From assembly GCA_031761875.1 (NCBI GenBank), contig CP134492.1, forward strand, positions 1,054,001-1,118,000: DNA of 64,000 bases, written 5' to 3'. Each line of letters starts with the position of its first letter. Within the stretch, counting starts at the first letter, position 1. The position numbers were made by a program, and so were the translations under genes. Source of the stretch: Bacillaceae bacterium IKA-2. Lineage in GTDB: Bacteria; Bacillota; Bacilli; Bacillales; Anaerobacillaceae. The notes beneath the pieces are model-generated. The model ran no database searches. It saw only the letters and a list, made by a program, of their open reading frames with translations, and was not told the DNA's origin. Below, in pieces: positions 16,661 through 24,808 of this stretch.

Positions 16661-18106
16661 ATGAATAAATACGATGTAGTTGTTGTTGGAGCAGGTCCAG
16701 CAGGGATTTTTACCGTATACGAACTATTAGAAGAGAAGCCAGGTTTAAATATACTGTTTATTGATAAAGGACACTCCATCTATCATCGTCACTGTCCAAT
16801 AAATGAAAAGAAAATTGAAAAATGCCCACCACCGAAAGGAAGAAAGGATTTTTCGGGTTGCTTACCTGCTTGTTCAATTACAGCTGGGTTTGGTGGTGCG
16901 GGAGCTTATTCGGATGGAAAATTTAATATTACAACAGCTTTTGGTGGCTGGATGCAAGAATATTTACCTCCTTCAAAAGTACTTGAGTTAATTAAATATG
17001 TAGATGCGATAAATTTAAAACACGGTGCACCGGAGGGAATTACAGACCCAACAACGACGGAAGTTAGACAAATTGAACGCAAAGCAATGGGTGCGGGTTT
17101 AAAATTATTAAGAGCTGAAGTTAGACATTTAGGAACTGAGAAAAATCTAGAAATTTTAAAGAGTATTTATGAATTTTTAAAAGATAAAGTAGAAATGCGT
17201 TTTCGTACCGAAGTAGAAGATATTATTACAAAAGAGACGAACGGAACTTTTAAGATAACTGGGATAGTTTTAAAAAATGGCGAGGAAATTAACGGTGATC
17301 AAATAGTAATTGTCCCGGGCCGTGACGGTTCTGAGTGGTTAGGGAATTTACTGAAAAAACGTGATTATCGAATGATTAATAATCAAGTTGATATCGGTGT
17401 TCGTGTGGAAACCTCTGATGTGATTATGGAGGAAATTAATTACCATCTTTATGAAGGGAAATTTGTTTTTAACTCTTCAGTAGGGACGACAGTCCGAACA
17501 TTTTGCTCGAACCCTTCAGGTCATGTTGTTGTTGAAAACCATAGTGGGATCATGACAGCGAATGGACATTCTTATAAAGATCCCAAACTAGGCAGTGAAA
17601 ATACGAACTTTGCCTTACTCGTATCACACACATTTACCGAGCCATTTGATCAACCAAATTCTTTTGCAAAAGAAGTTTCAAGGCGAGCAAATGATTTATC
17701 TGATGGATCACTTATCGTTCAGAAATTTGGGGATATTCTAAAAGGAAGACGCTCAACTAAGAAACGAATTAAAGAGGGCTTTCTCGAGCCGACATTAAAA
17801 GAAGCTGTACCAGGTGACTTAGGTCTTGTCCTTCCCTATAATACGATGAAAAGTTTAATTGAAATGGTTGAAGCTCTTGACCAGGTGACTCCAGGCCTTG
17901 CTTCAGAACATACATTATTTTATGGAGTAGAAGCAAAGTTTTATTCTGCTAGACCTGTACTGACAAATGATTTCGAAACTAAAATTTCAGGTCTCTATGT
18001 TGGTGGCGATGGTGGCGGTATCACACGTGGTTTAGCTCAAGCTGGGGCAAATGGTGTTCATATTGCCCGCGCAATAATTAAAAAACGTGTCGAAAAGGTA
18101 GTTTAG
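16661..18106 (+). CDS. FAD-dependent dehydrogenase (COG2509 type)
   Basis: A 481-residue flavoprotein of unknown substrate. The Rossmann dinucleotide motif GAGPAGIF is at residues 9-16 and the C-terminal FAD contact is in YVGGDGGGITRGLAQAGANG. Four cysteines cluster near residues 45-75 (HCPINE, KCPPPKG, SGCLPACS), a hallmark of the group that could bind a metal or be redox-active. A GTG-type start at 16631 is in frame, but AAGGGGGA (16646-16653) fits ATG 16661. An inverted repeat ATGAAT-N3-ATTCAT (16612-16626) lies in the promoter region and may be an operator. Confidence 0.85.
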   Translation: MNKYDVVVVGAGPAGIFTVYELLEEKPGLNILFIDKGHSIYHRHCPINEKKIEKCPPPKGRKDFSGCLPACSITAGFGGAGAYSDGKFNITTAFGGWMQEYLPPSKVLELIKYVDAINLKHGAPEGITDPTTTEVRQIERKAMGAGLKLLRAEVRHLGTEKNLEILKSIYEFLKDKVEMRFRTEVEDIITKETNGTFKITGIVLKNGEEINGDQIVIVPGRDGSEWLGNLLKKRDYRMINNQVDIGVRVETSDVIMEEINYHLYEGKFVFNSSVGTTVRTFCSNPSGHVVVENHSGIMTANGHSYKDPKLGSENTNFALLVSHTFTEPFDQPNSFAKEVSRRANDLSDGSLIVQKFGDILKGRRSTKKRIKEGFLEPTLKEAVPGDLGLVLPYNTMKSLIEMVEALDQVTPGLASEHTLFYGVEAKFYSARPVLTNDFETKISGLYVGGDGGGITRGLAQAGANGVHIARAIIKKRVEKVV

Positions 18107-18136
18107 TAGAATTAAGAAAGTAGTTATTGGCGTTAA

Positions 18137-18308
18137 GCGGATATTAGGTGTGTTTTTAACAAACCGCTTGCGTTTAAAGGTGTGCACTTCTAATCAGGTG
18201 GAGTTGAGACTTCATCTGCTAAACCGATGTTTTAGCAAAGCTAGGACGAGTTCTCTAATGTTTTATTAAGGCCCTGCACTTTAATTCAATCGTGTAAGGC
18301 TTTTTTTG
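18137..18308 (+). repeat. Multi-hairpin intergenic region with dispersed hairpin repeat, copy 1
   Basis: This 358-bp gap holds AAGCGG/CCGCTT (18137-18172), GGTGGAGT-TGAG-ACTTCATC (18198-18217, two G-U pairs), and GCTAAA-CCGATGT-TTTAGC (18218-18236), then a conserved tail to 18270 and a weak terminator (18269-18308). The block 18221-18270 is repeated at 26655-26705. Confidence 0.7.
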
Positions 18309-18464
18309 TATTCGAAAGCTGATAGCTGATAGTAAAACTTTGTTTTTTGTATTAGAATTATCTAAAAGAGGTTGTTCAGTTATGAAGTATTAATTTAAAA
18401 AAATAAGTTTTTTTTGATTAGGTAGGATTTGGAATTTCAAACTTGTAAATAAGGTGTGGAAGCT

Positions 18465-19745
18465 GTGAAGGAATTTTATCCGAAAGATGGTCGAGTTATT
18501 TTTCATCTTGATATGAATAGTTTTTATGCATCTGTTGAAATTGCCTATGACCCTTCCTTACAAGGTAAACCAGTGGCAATCGCCGGAAACGCTAAGGAAC
18601 GCCGCGGAATTATTGTCACAAGTAGTTACGAAGCAAGGGCTAAAGGAGTTCGGACAACGATGCCGATTTGGGAAGCAAAAAAACTTTGTCCAAAATTAAT
18701 AGTTATGGAACCAAACTTTGATCGTTACCGGAAAGCATCATTGCAAATTTTCCAGCTTTTGAGGGAGTACACGCCTTTAGTAGAGCCTGTATCTATTGAC
18801 GAAGGTTACCTTGACATATCAGACTGTTATCAATTAGGAACACCACTGTCTATTGCAGACATAATTCAAAAAAGACTATTAAATGAATTGAATTTGCCTT
18901 GCAGTATTGGGATAGCACCTAATAAATTTTTGGCAAAAATGGCTAGCGATATGAAAAAACCATTAGGAGTCACGATTTTAAGAAAGCGTGATATCGAAAA
19001 AGTGCTATGGCCATTAGCAGTTGTTGAAATGCACGGCATTGGTAAAAAAACTGCAGAAAAGCTCAATAAAATTGGGGTCATGACGATTGGAGATTTAGCA
19101 AATACCGATGTCAAAATGTTGAAGGCTCGTTTAGGTATTAATGGTGAAAAAATATCTGAGCGAGCCAATGGAAAAGACTATCGCCTCGTTGACCCCGATG
19201 CTATTTATGACTTTAAAAGCATTGGAAATTCAACAACGCTCCCTGCAGATACTTCGAATCAAGATAAGCTTAAATTCATCTTGACGAACTTAGCCGATTC
19301 AGTTGCTAGAAGGATGTCCCGAAAAGAAGTTTGTGCAGAAACAGTTCAAATAACGATTCGCTACTCTGATCGTAAAACAGTAACGAGGAGCCAAACGGTT
19401 TTAAATCCTATCGACAGTCAAGGAGATATCTATCGACTCGCTTTACTAATCTTTTTGAAACATTGGAATGGTGATCCGGTCCGACTTTTAGGAATAACTG
19501 CCCAACAATTAATTGATAAAAAGCAGGTATTTAAACAGCTTGATCTTTTCAATTATCAAAAAGATTTAAAACAGTATGAACTAACAAAAATTGTCAATAA
19601 CTTGAGAGATCGTTTTGGTGAAAATATTTTATTAAAGGGATCGCAGTTATCGGCTAAGGATGAGAATGGGTTGTCTGATAAAAAAAAGCGTGGAACAAGC
19701 TTAGAAAAAGATTTCTTTTTCGAAGATCATCATAAAAAGGAATGA
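18465..19745 (+). CDS. dinB: DNA polymerase IV (Y family, YqjH)
   Basis: A 426-residue translesion polymerase. Catalytic carboxylates are Asp16 (HLDMNSFYASVE) and Asp112-Glu113 (SIDEGYLD). HhH motifs follow (MHGIGKKTAEKLNKIG) and a C-terminal clamp-binding motif QLDLF is present. A basic tail of about 45 residues follows. The ORF also opens at GTG 18456, but that codon lies in the ribosome binding site AAGGTGTGG, favouring GTG 18465. No LexA box was seen upstream, in contrast to the second Y-family gene at 39.4 kb. Confidence 0.93.
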   Translation: MKEFYPKDGRVIFHLDMNSFYASVEIAYDPSLQGKPVAIAGNAKERRGIIVTSSYEARAKGVRTTMPIWEAKKLCPKLIVMEPNFDRYRKASLQIFQLLREYTPLVEPVSIDEGYLDISDCYQLGTPLSIADIIQKRLLNELNLPCSIGIAPNKFLAKMASDMKKPLGVTILRKRDIEKVLWPLAVVEMHGIGKKTAEKLNKIGVMTIGDLANTDVKMLKARLGINGEKISERANGKDYRLVDPDAIYDFKSIGNSTTLPADTSNQDKLKFILTNLADSVARRMSRKEVCAETVQITIRYSDRKTVTRSQTVLNPIDSQGDIYRLALLIFLKHWNGDPVRLLGITAQQLIDKKQVFKQLDLFNYQKDLKQYELTKIVNNLRDRFGENILLKGSQLSAKDENGLSDKKKRGTSLEKDFFFEDHHKKE

Positions 19746-19774
19746 AACGGGTCTTCCATTTCATTCCTTTTTTG
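19735..19774 (+). terminator. Terminator overlapping the dinB stop
   Basis: AAAAAGGAATGAAA pairs with TTTCATTCCTTTTT around a 10-nt loop; the stop codon lies in the left arm. Confidence 0.9.
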
Positions 19775-19975
19775 AGCAGTGATTTAAATAAAAAACAAGG
19801 ACTGTTGAATCAATTTCATAATGCAGATTTTGTGCTACTAGGATATCTATATATAGTTTAATTAAAAAAATTTAACTGTATGTAGATTTAAGTGGCTAGT
19901 TTATTGGATTATGAAAATCATTCTGTTAAGTAAAAAATTGACAAAGGATATCTTATAGATGCAGATTATTTTTTC

Positions 19976-20003
19976 TAAACAAAACAGCTACTTAAGCCGA
20001 TAA
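19976..20003 (+). promoter_or_regulatory. SigD (flagellar) promoter
   Basis: TAAA (19976-19979), 16-bp spacer, GCCGATAA (19996-20003). This matches the Bacillus SigD consensus TAAA-N14-16-GCCGATAT in all but the last base, and stands 33 bp before the first flagellar gene. Confidence 0.88.
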
Positions 20004-20036
20004 ATATGTTAGAAGCAACGCGGGAGTGTGAAGAAA

Positions 20037-22490
20037 ATGCAAATTAATAATCAAGTTAGTTCTAATCATACGTTGACCCATGATAAACCCCTTGAATTAA
20101 GACAAGGTGAAATATATCGAGCCACAATAAAGCAACGCGGTCCAGAAAATGAAGCAACTCTACAAATTCGTGGACGAGACGTTCAAGTCAAATTTGATGG
20201 AAGAGCGCCTGGACAGGATCGTGTAACCGTACAAATTTCGCATGGGCAAACAGCAGATCAGCCCGTTCAAGTTAGAGCGATTTCTGACGCGCCTAGTAGA
20301 GCAACGGTTTCTCCCCAACAAGCTGAAGCAGCTAATATAAATCAAGCACTTCGAAGCCTAGGAGTCTCCAATCCGTCACAAGAATTACGGCAGGCAGCTC
20401 AAATAATTTTAGATAAAGGTGTTCCACTGAATCGTGAGTCTGTTCAGGACCTTCGAGCATTTATTGAAAAAGAAAAAGGAACCCTACAAGAACGGTTAAA
20501 TACTGTACAAGCTGTAGCAAACAAACGATTAGAAGTAACCTCTACTCATTTACGCTCTGTACATGAAGCGTTACATGGTCGACCTTTGAATGATGTTTTA
20601 ACTAGTATTGCCAAGGGAATTGACCCTGATTTTAAAGTCAGTAAAGAAGAAGGGGTAAAGGATAGAACTCAGGCGGAACCAAGAGTACTGGAAAACCGTA
20701 CTCAACCTGAGTCTCGAGTAACGGAAAGTCGAAATCAGGCTGAACCAAGAGTTATGGAAAATCGAACCCAAACAGAAACAAGAACGCAGACCGAGCCACG
20801 GGTAGTGGAAAGTCGTCTAGCTCAGGATAGACCAGTAAGCGAGCAAGTTCGACAAGTCCGAGAACAAGTTCAGCGCGAGCCAAATGTGCAACGCTCCATC
20901 GAACAGGTGCGCAATGAAGTCGTCAATAATCAACTTGGAGATAGAGAAGTCGCGCGTCAAGTAGAAGCGAGATTAACCGGAAGTCTTGTTACTCAAGCTG
21001 GTCAAGACGCCACTCAGCCAGTTGCTCGCGCCGAACAAGTGCAAGTCAGACCGACTGAAGCATTAAAGCAAATGCAAACAACTGTTCAAAAAGAAGCAGA
21101 TTTTCAAAAAGTTGTCAGTCAACTAAACTCTCAAATTGAAAAAGCTCCGCTTGAACAGTCGACAAAAGAACACTTAAACCAAAACATTCAAGATGCAACG
21201 AAATTACAAGATCAAGGTCGTGAGTTAGCCGCGCGCCAACAATTAATGCAAACATTAACAGCGACCCAGCAGCAAGTAGCCAAAACAGAGCCAGCAATTC
21301 AACCAGAAGTGCAGCAATATGCAATGAATGAAGTTTTTCAAACACAGCAACTAAGCAGTAAAGACTTAATCGTTAAAACGGTAACAGAAAAACTCGCTAA
21401 AGCTCAAACTGACTTTAAAACAATCCAAAGAGAAATCACTAGAAATTTAGACAATATCCAACGCTTAACAGAAACTTTTAAAAGCCAAGCAATAAAACAA
21501 GTAAAACCATTACTAGAAACAACGATAAAAAAGCTCGATCATGCAATTCTAAAAAGTGAAATGATGCTTTTCACTGACATGAAAACAGAAAAAAGACTGA
21601 TGCAAGCGAGTAGCCAACTTGCCGAAGCTAAAAAGTTCCTTAATAAGGGCAACTACAAAGAAGCAAATAAAATTGTCCAAGAAGTTAAAAATCTTATCGA
21701 GAAGTTAGAGTTTAAACCTTCAGAAACGAAAATAAAACATTTTATTACAAAGGAAGAGCAAAATCTGCAAAGTCGATCAGCACCACAACAATTACTACAA
21801 CAGTTTGATGAAATGACGCGAAGAACTGCGGCTCCAGATTTTTCAGCACGACAAGCTTTTGATCTAGTCCGTGGTTTAGGGTTAAACCGCGATAGTGAAA
21901 TGGCGATGCTGCTTGCTTCTGGAAAACAAGCTGACACAGAGTCAAATCAAAATATGAAACAAGCGCTTATGCAACTCAAACAAATGGAAGAAGAGCAAGG
22001 CCGTGTTTCTCAGCAAACAAGTCAAGCCTTATCCAATATTACCGGTCAACAGCTATTGAGTAAGTCAGATACAAATACTAATTTACAAAGCATGTTTTTC
22101 AACTTACCTTTTTTACTAGAAGATGAAGTGAAAAATTTACAAGTGTTTGTTAATTCAAGAAATGAAGGTCAACAAGTGGATTGGGAAAACTGTAACCTCT
22201 ATTTTTTAATCGAAACAAAGAAGCTTGGTGAAGTGGGGATATTAGTAACTGCCACTGATCGCAATTTATCGTTAACGATAAAAAATGATCAACCGTTATT
22301 TAAAGAAAAACTTGGATCGGTTGCTGATATTTGTAAAGAAAATTTAAAAGAAGTCGGTTATAACGTTGCTAGCATTAATTTTACAACATTAACAGCAGCA
22401 GCGAAGTCTACCGTCACACCACAAGAAGTTTCCAATGAAGAAAAAATGATACCTACATTTACAGAGAAAGGATTTGATTTTAAAATATGA
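20037..22490 (+). CDS. ylqG: FliK/YlqG-like flagellar hook-length-type protein
   Basis: An 817-residue soluble, Gln-rich protein. The N-terminus (20-90: LELRQGEIYRATIKQR, ATLQIRGRDVQVKF) has the small beta-domain seen in YlqG/FliK-like proteins; the C-terminus (about 690-790, KLGEVGILVTATDRNLSLTI) resembles the FliK hook domain. Between them is low-complexity coiled-coil with a degenerate repeat of the type RTQAEPRVxEN near 215-270. GGGAG (20022-20026) favours ATG 20037 over GTG 20028. It overlaps the FlhB-like gene by ATGA, a pairing that fits the FliK-FlhB partnership in export switching. Similarity is from memory, so the call is moderate. Confidence 0.75.
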   Translation: MQINNQVSSNHTLTHDKPLELRQGEIYRATIKQRGPENEATLQIRGRDVQVKFDGRAPGQDRVTVQISHGQTADQPVQVRAISDAPSRATVSPQQAEAANINQALRSLGVSNPSQELRQAAQIILDKGVPLNRESVQDLRAFIEKEKGTLQERLNTVQAVANKRLEVTSTHLRSVHEALHGRPLNDVLTSIAKGIDPDFKVSKEEGVKDRTQAEPRVLENRTQPESRVTESRNQAEPRVMENRTQTETRTQTEPRVVESRLAQDRPVSEQVRQVREQVQREPNVQRSIEQVRNEVVNNQLGDREVARQVEARLTGSLVTQAGQDATQPVARAEQVQVRPTEALKQMQTTVQKEADFQKVVSQLNSQIEKAPLEQSTKEHLNQNIQDATKLQDQGRELAARQQLMQTLTATQQQVAKTEPAIQPEVQQYAMNEVFQTQQLSSKDLIVKTVTEKLAKAQTDFKTIQREITRNLDNIQRLTETFKSQAIKQVKPLLETTIKKLDHAILKSEMMLFTDMKTEKRLMQASSQLAEAKKFLNKGNYKEANKIVQEVKNLIEKLEFKPSETKIKHFITKEEQNLQSRSAPQQLLQQFDEMTRRTAAPDFSARQAFDLVRGLGLNRDSEMAMLLASGKQADTESNQNMKQALMQLKQMEEEQGRVSQQTSQALSNITGQQLLSKSDTNTNLQSMFFNLPFLLEDEVKNLQVFVNSRNEGQQVDWENCNLYFLIETKKLGEVGILVTATDRNLSLTIKNDQPLFKEKLGSVADICKENLKEVGYNVASINFTTLTAAAKSTVTPQEVSNEEKMIPTFTEKGFDFKI

Positions 22491-22786
22491 TCGTTTCAAA
22501 ACACTTCAATCATAAGCAAAGAAAATCAGTTAACGGTCAAACCGCAGCGGTAATTCGCTATGATGAAAACTCAGATAAGGGACCACAAGTCGTTGCCCAC
22601 GGGAAAGGTCATATTGCAAGCCAAATTATTGAGCTAGCAAAAATCAATAATATTCACATGCAAGAAGACCCAATGCTTGTCGAAAACTTACTAGATATGG
22701 ATTTAGGGGACAATGTTCCTCCACAGCTTTATGCTGTCATGGCAGAAATCTTACTTTTAATTGAACAAATGGAGAAAAACTATTAA
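22487..22786 (+). CDS. ylqH: Stand-alone FlhB C-terminal domain-like protein (YlqH/FlhX type)
   Basis: A 99-residue soluble protein equal to the cytoplasmic domain of FlhB/YscU, the substrate-specificity switch of type III export. Recognisable are AAVIRYDEN, QVVAHGKGHIASQIIELA and IHMQEDPMLVENLL. The autocleavage motif NPTH, which precedes xAVALRYD in FlhB, is here NGQT, so self-cleavage is not expected. Its start overlaps the stop of the FliK-like gene (ATGA). No membrane segment is present. Small FlhB-like proteins of this kind exist in other bacteria and can partly replace the FlhB C-domain. Confidence 0.85.
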   Translation: MIVSKHFNHKQRKSVNGQTAAVIRYDENSDKGPQVVAHGKGHIASQIIELAKINNIHMQEDPMLVENLLDMDLGDNVPPQLYAVMAEILLLIEQMEKNY

Positions 22787-22811
22787 ACTTCTAGATGTTT
22801 TTAACCGATAA
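22784..22811 (+). promoter_or_regulatory. Second SigD promoter, before fliS-flagellin
   Basis: TAAA (22784-22787), 16-bp spacer, ACCGATAA (22804-22811), one mismatch from GCCGATAA. Same architecture as the first SigD site; it would boost the two downstream genes. Confidence 0.75.
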
Positions 22812-22852
22812 AAAGAATAGATGCTAGGATTAAAGATTGGGAGGGTCAAACA

Positions 22853-23275
22853 TTGACACTAATATCAAAGGAAGCACTTCATAAGAAGTCACCACAAGAA
22901 ATTACCGCACTTCTTTATGAAGCTTGTCTTAATAATCTTGAAGCAGCGAAAATTGGCATTCAAGAAGAAAACCTTGCTCGAGCAAATGAAAAATTACAAA
23001 AAGCAAATGACATATTAGAGCGTCTAGGCGCTGGATTAAACTATGAAGCTGGTATAATTGCTGATCAATTAGAAGCGGTATATAACTACATGGCAGATCG
23101 TTTAATTAAGGCAAATATTAATAAAGACATTAATACAATAGACGAAGTACTAAATCTATTAACTGATATTTCATCAGCATGGTCTAAAGCTTTAATAGAA
23201 AATAAAGATATTCAATCGAAGGCAGAAAAACAGAAATCTAATGCTTATGAGCAAAATTCAATTTATGATAATTAA
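22853..23275 (+). CDS. fliS: FliS-like flagellin export chaperone
   Basis: A 140-residue, all-helical protein with the FliS pattern: KSPQEITALLYEACLNNLEAAK near residue 12-33 replaces the usual SPxELxLMLYxGxLxxI, and a helix DTIDEVLNLLTDISSAW-like region corresponds to the C-terminal flagellin-binding helices. FliS binds the disordered C-terminus of flagellin and keeps it export-ready. TTG start with GGGAGGG seven bases upstream. It is divergent from the standard FliS, and lies 21 bp before the flagellin gene, so it probably serves that flagellin. Confidence 0.82.
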   Translation: MTLISKEALHKKSPQEITALLYEACLNNLEAAKIGIQEENLARANEKLQKANDILERLGAGLNYEAGIIADQLEAVYNYMADRLIKANINKDINTIDEVLNLLTDISSAWSKALIENKDIQSKAEKQKSNAYEQNSIYDN

Positions 23276-23296
23276 TTAATAAGGGAGCTAATTTAC

Positions 23297-24124
23297 ATGA
23301 AAATTAATAATAATATTCAAGCATTAAACGCATATCGTAACTTGAACCAAAATCAGTTTGCAACATCAAAAAACCTAGAGAAACTTTCTTCTGGGCTTAG
23401 AATTAATCGTGCAGCAGATGACGCCGCTGGACTTGCTATCTCTGAAAAAATGCGCTCGCAAATTCGTGGTCTAAAACAAGCTGAGCGTAATGCTTTAGAC
23501 GGAGTTTCTTTAATTCAAACAGCTGAAGGTGCTATGCAAGAAGTTCACTCAATGTTACAAAGGATGCGGGAACTGACAGTTCAGGCAGCTAATGATACTA
23601 ATGAGGTAGAGGATAGAGCAGCTATTAAAAATGAATTAGACCAACTGATTAGTGAAATTAGTAGTATTGCTGAAAAAACTGAGTTTAATAACAAAAAGGT
23701 ACTAAGTGGTGGGGCCATGACAACTCCGGGGATAGATTTCCAAATTGGTCCAAATAGTAATCAAAAAGTAACTCTTACCATCAAAAAAATGGATGCAGCG
23801 ACATTATTAATTCCTATTGCAGATATATTGGTTACCACTAATGCAACTGCTAATATCTCAATTACCAAAATAGATACAGCTATTAAAACTGTTTCAGAAG
23901 AACGATCTAAATTAGGTGCGATCCAAAACCGCTTGGAGCACACGATCAACAATCTACAAACAACTCATGAGAACTTAACAGCCGCTGAATCAAGGATTCG
24001 TGATGCTGATATGGCGCTTGAAATGACCGAGTTTACTCGTAACAATATTCTTAACCAAGCTGGTACAGCAATGCTTGCACAAGCAAACCAATTACCACAA
24101 GGTGTACTTCAGTTATTACAATAA
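23297..24124 (+). CDS. hag: Flagellin
   Basis: A 275-residue flagellin, slightly shorter than the roughly 300 residues usual in Bacillus. The N-terminal D0/D1 region (INNNIQALNAYRNL, LSSGLRINRAADDAAGLAIS, MRSQIRGLKQAERNA) and C-terminal D1/D0 region (RLEHTINNLQTTHENLTAAE, RIRDADMALEMTEFTRNNIL) are complete and coil into the filament; the variable middle (about 140-190) is small. It ends LPQGVLQLLQ like functional flagellins. Expression by SigD is inferred from the promoters upstream. A terminator follows. Confidence 0.96.
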   Translation: MKINNNIQALNAYRNLNQNQFATSKNLEKLSSGLRINRAADDAAGLAISEKMRSQIRGLKQAERNALDGVSLIQTAEGAMQEVHSMLQRMRELTVQAANDTNEVEDRAAIKNELDQLISEISSIAEKTEFNNKKVLSGGAMTTPGIDFQIGPNSNQKVTLTIKKMDAATLLIPIADILVTTNATANISITKIDTAIKTVSEERSKLGAIQNRLEHTINNLQTTHENLTAAESRIRDADMALEMTEFTRNNILNQAGTAMLAQANQLPQGVLQLLQ

Positions 24125-24136
24125 TCTAGCTTTCTA

Positions 24137-24172
24137 AAGAGGTAAGGTCCCAATCGATCTTACCTCTTTTTA
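24137..24172 (+). terminator. Terminator after flagellin
   Basis: AAAGAGGTAAG pairs with CTTACCTCTTT, followed by T-run. Confidence 0.9.
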
Positions 24173-24204
24173 CAACTTAGAAACGACGTTTTTATGCTGA
24201 TTTG

Positions 24205-24213
24205 TGCTATAAT
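24205..24213 (+). promoter_or_regulatory. Extended -10 promoter of the YaaR-like gene
   Basis: TGCTATAAT (24205-24213) is an extended -10 element; no good -35 is seen. It suggests the YaaR-like gene is vegetative and separate from the SigD units. Confidence 0.55.
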
Positions 24214-24247
24214 CAATTCATAATAAAACAATAAAGTGGTGAAAAAG

Positions 24248-24685
24248 ATGGATGTTCAAAGAGTTGGAAGTACCAATTTAAATAGAACTGAAGCGAAAAA
24301 GACGGGGCCACAAGCAAGTGTAACCTTTACGGAGCTAATGCAAACAGGTCGTGACGAGAAGGCGTATGCGAAGCTAGATAAATTAATGAGAGACATTGAT
24401 GATCAAGGCAAGTTGCTTTCGGAATCTCGTACCGTTGATGAACTCCGTAAATACAAAGGCCTCATTAAAGAATTTATGGAAGACGCCGTAAAGTTGGGAC
24501 TAAGCCTAGAAGAACGACGTGGATTTAACCGTCGCGGACGCACGAAAGTATATAAAATTGTAAAAGAAGTAGACCGCAAACTTCTCGATCTAACTGATGC
24601 TATTTTGAAAAAAGAAAAAAAAGGCTTAGACATCCTCGACATGATCGGAGAAATCAAAGGCCTAATCGTTAATATATATGCTTGA
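24248..24685 (+). CDS. YaaR family (DUF327) protein
   Basis: A 145-residue soluble, basic helical protein of the DUF327/YaaR family: FTELMQTGRDEKAYAKLDKLM, RTVDELRKYKGLIKEFMEDA, and KVYKIVKEVDRKLLDLTDAI are typical. Function unknown. The copy usually found in Bacilli lies in the tmk-holB region; this one sits directly after flagellin, making it either a relocated gene or a second paralogue. GTG 24236 is in frame but belongs to the ribosome binding site AAGTGGTGA; ATG 24248 is preferred. Confidence 0.85.
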   Translation: MDVQRVGSTNLNRTEAKKTGPQASVTFTELMQTGRDEKAYAKLDKLMRDIDDQGKLLSESRTVDELRKYKGLIKEFMEDAVKLGLSLEERRGFNRRGRTKVYKIVKEVDRKLLDLTDAILKKEKKGLDILDMIGEIKGLIVNIYA

Positions 24686-24808
24686 TTTACCAAGAAAAAC
24701 TTCAGTCAAACCAGCACTTTGGCGTGAAAGGAGTTTTTTTAATACTTTACTCCTTTATAGAAATCAAATTTTCTAAGTGCATTAACAACGAAGTTGGTCC
24801 ATTTTTGC

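Noticed and set aside
18137-18308. Known riboswitch between the FAD oxidoreductase and dinB
   Set aside because: Several hairpins are present but none of the riboswitch core motifs I know; it also lies partly downstream of a gene and is shared with 26.7 kb.
20160-21945. Several minus-strand frames inside the FliK-like gene
   Set aside because: Shadows of a long low-complexity coding region without start signals.
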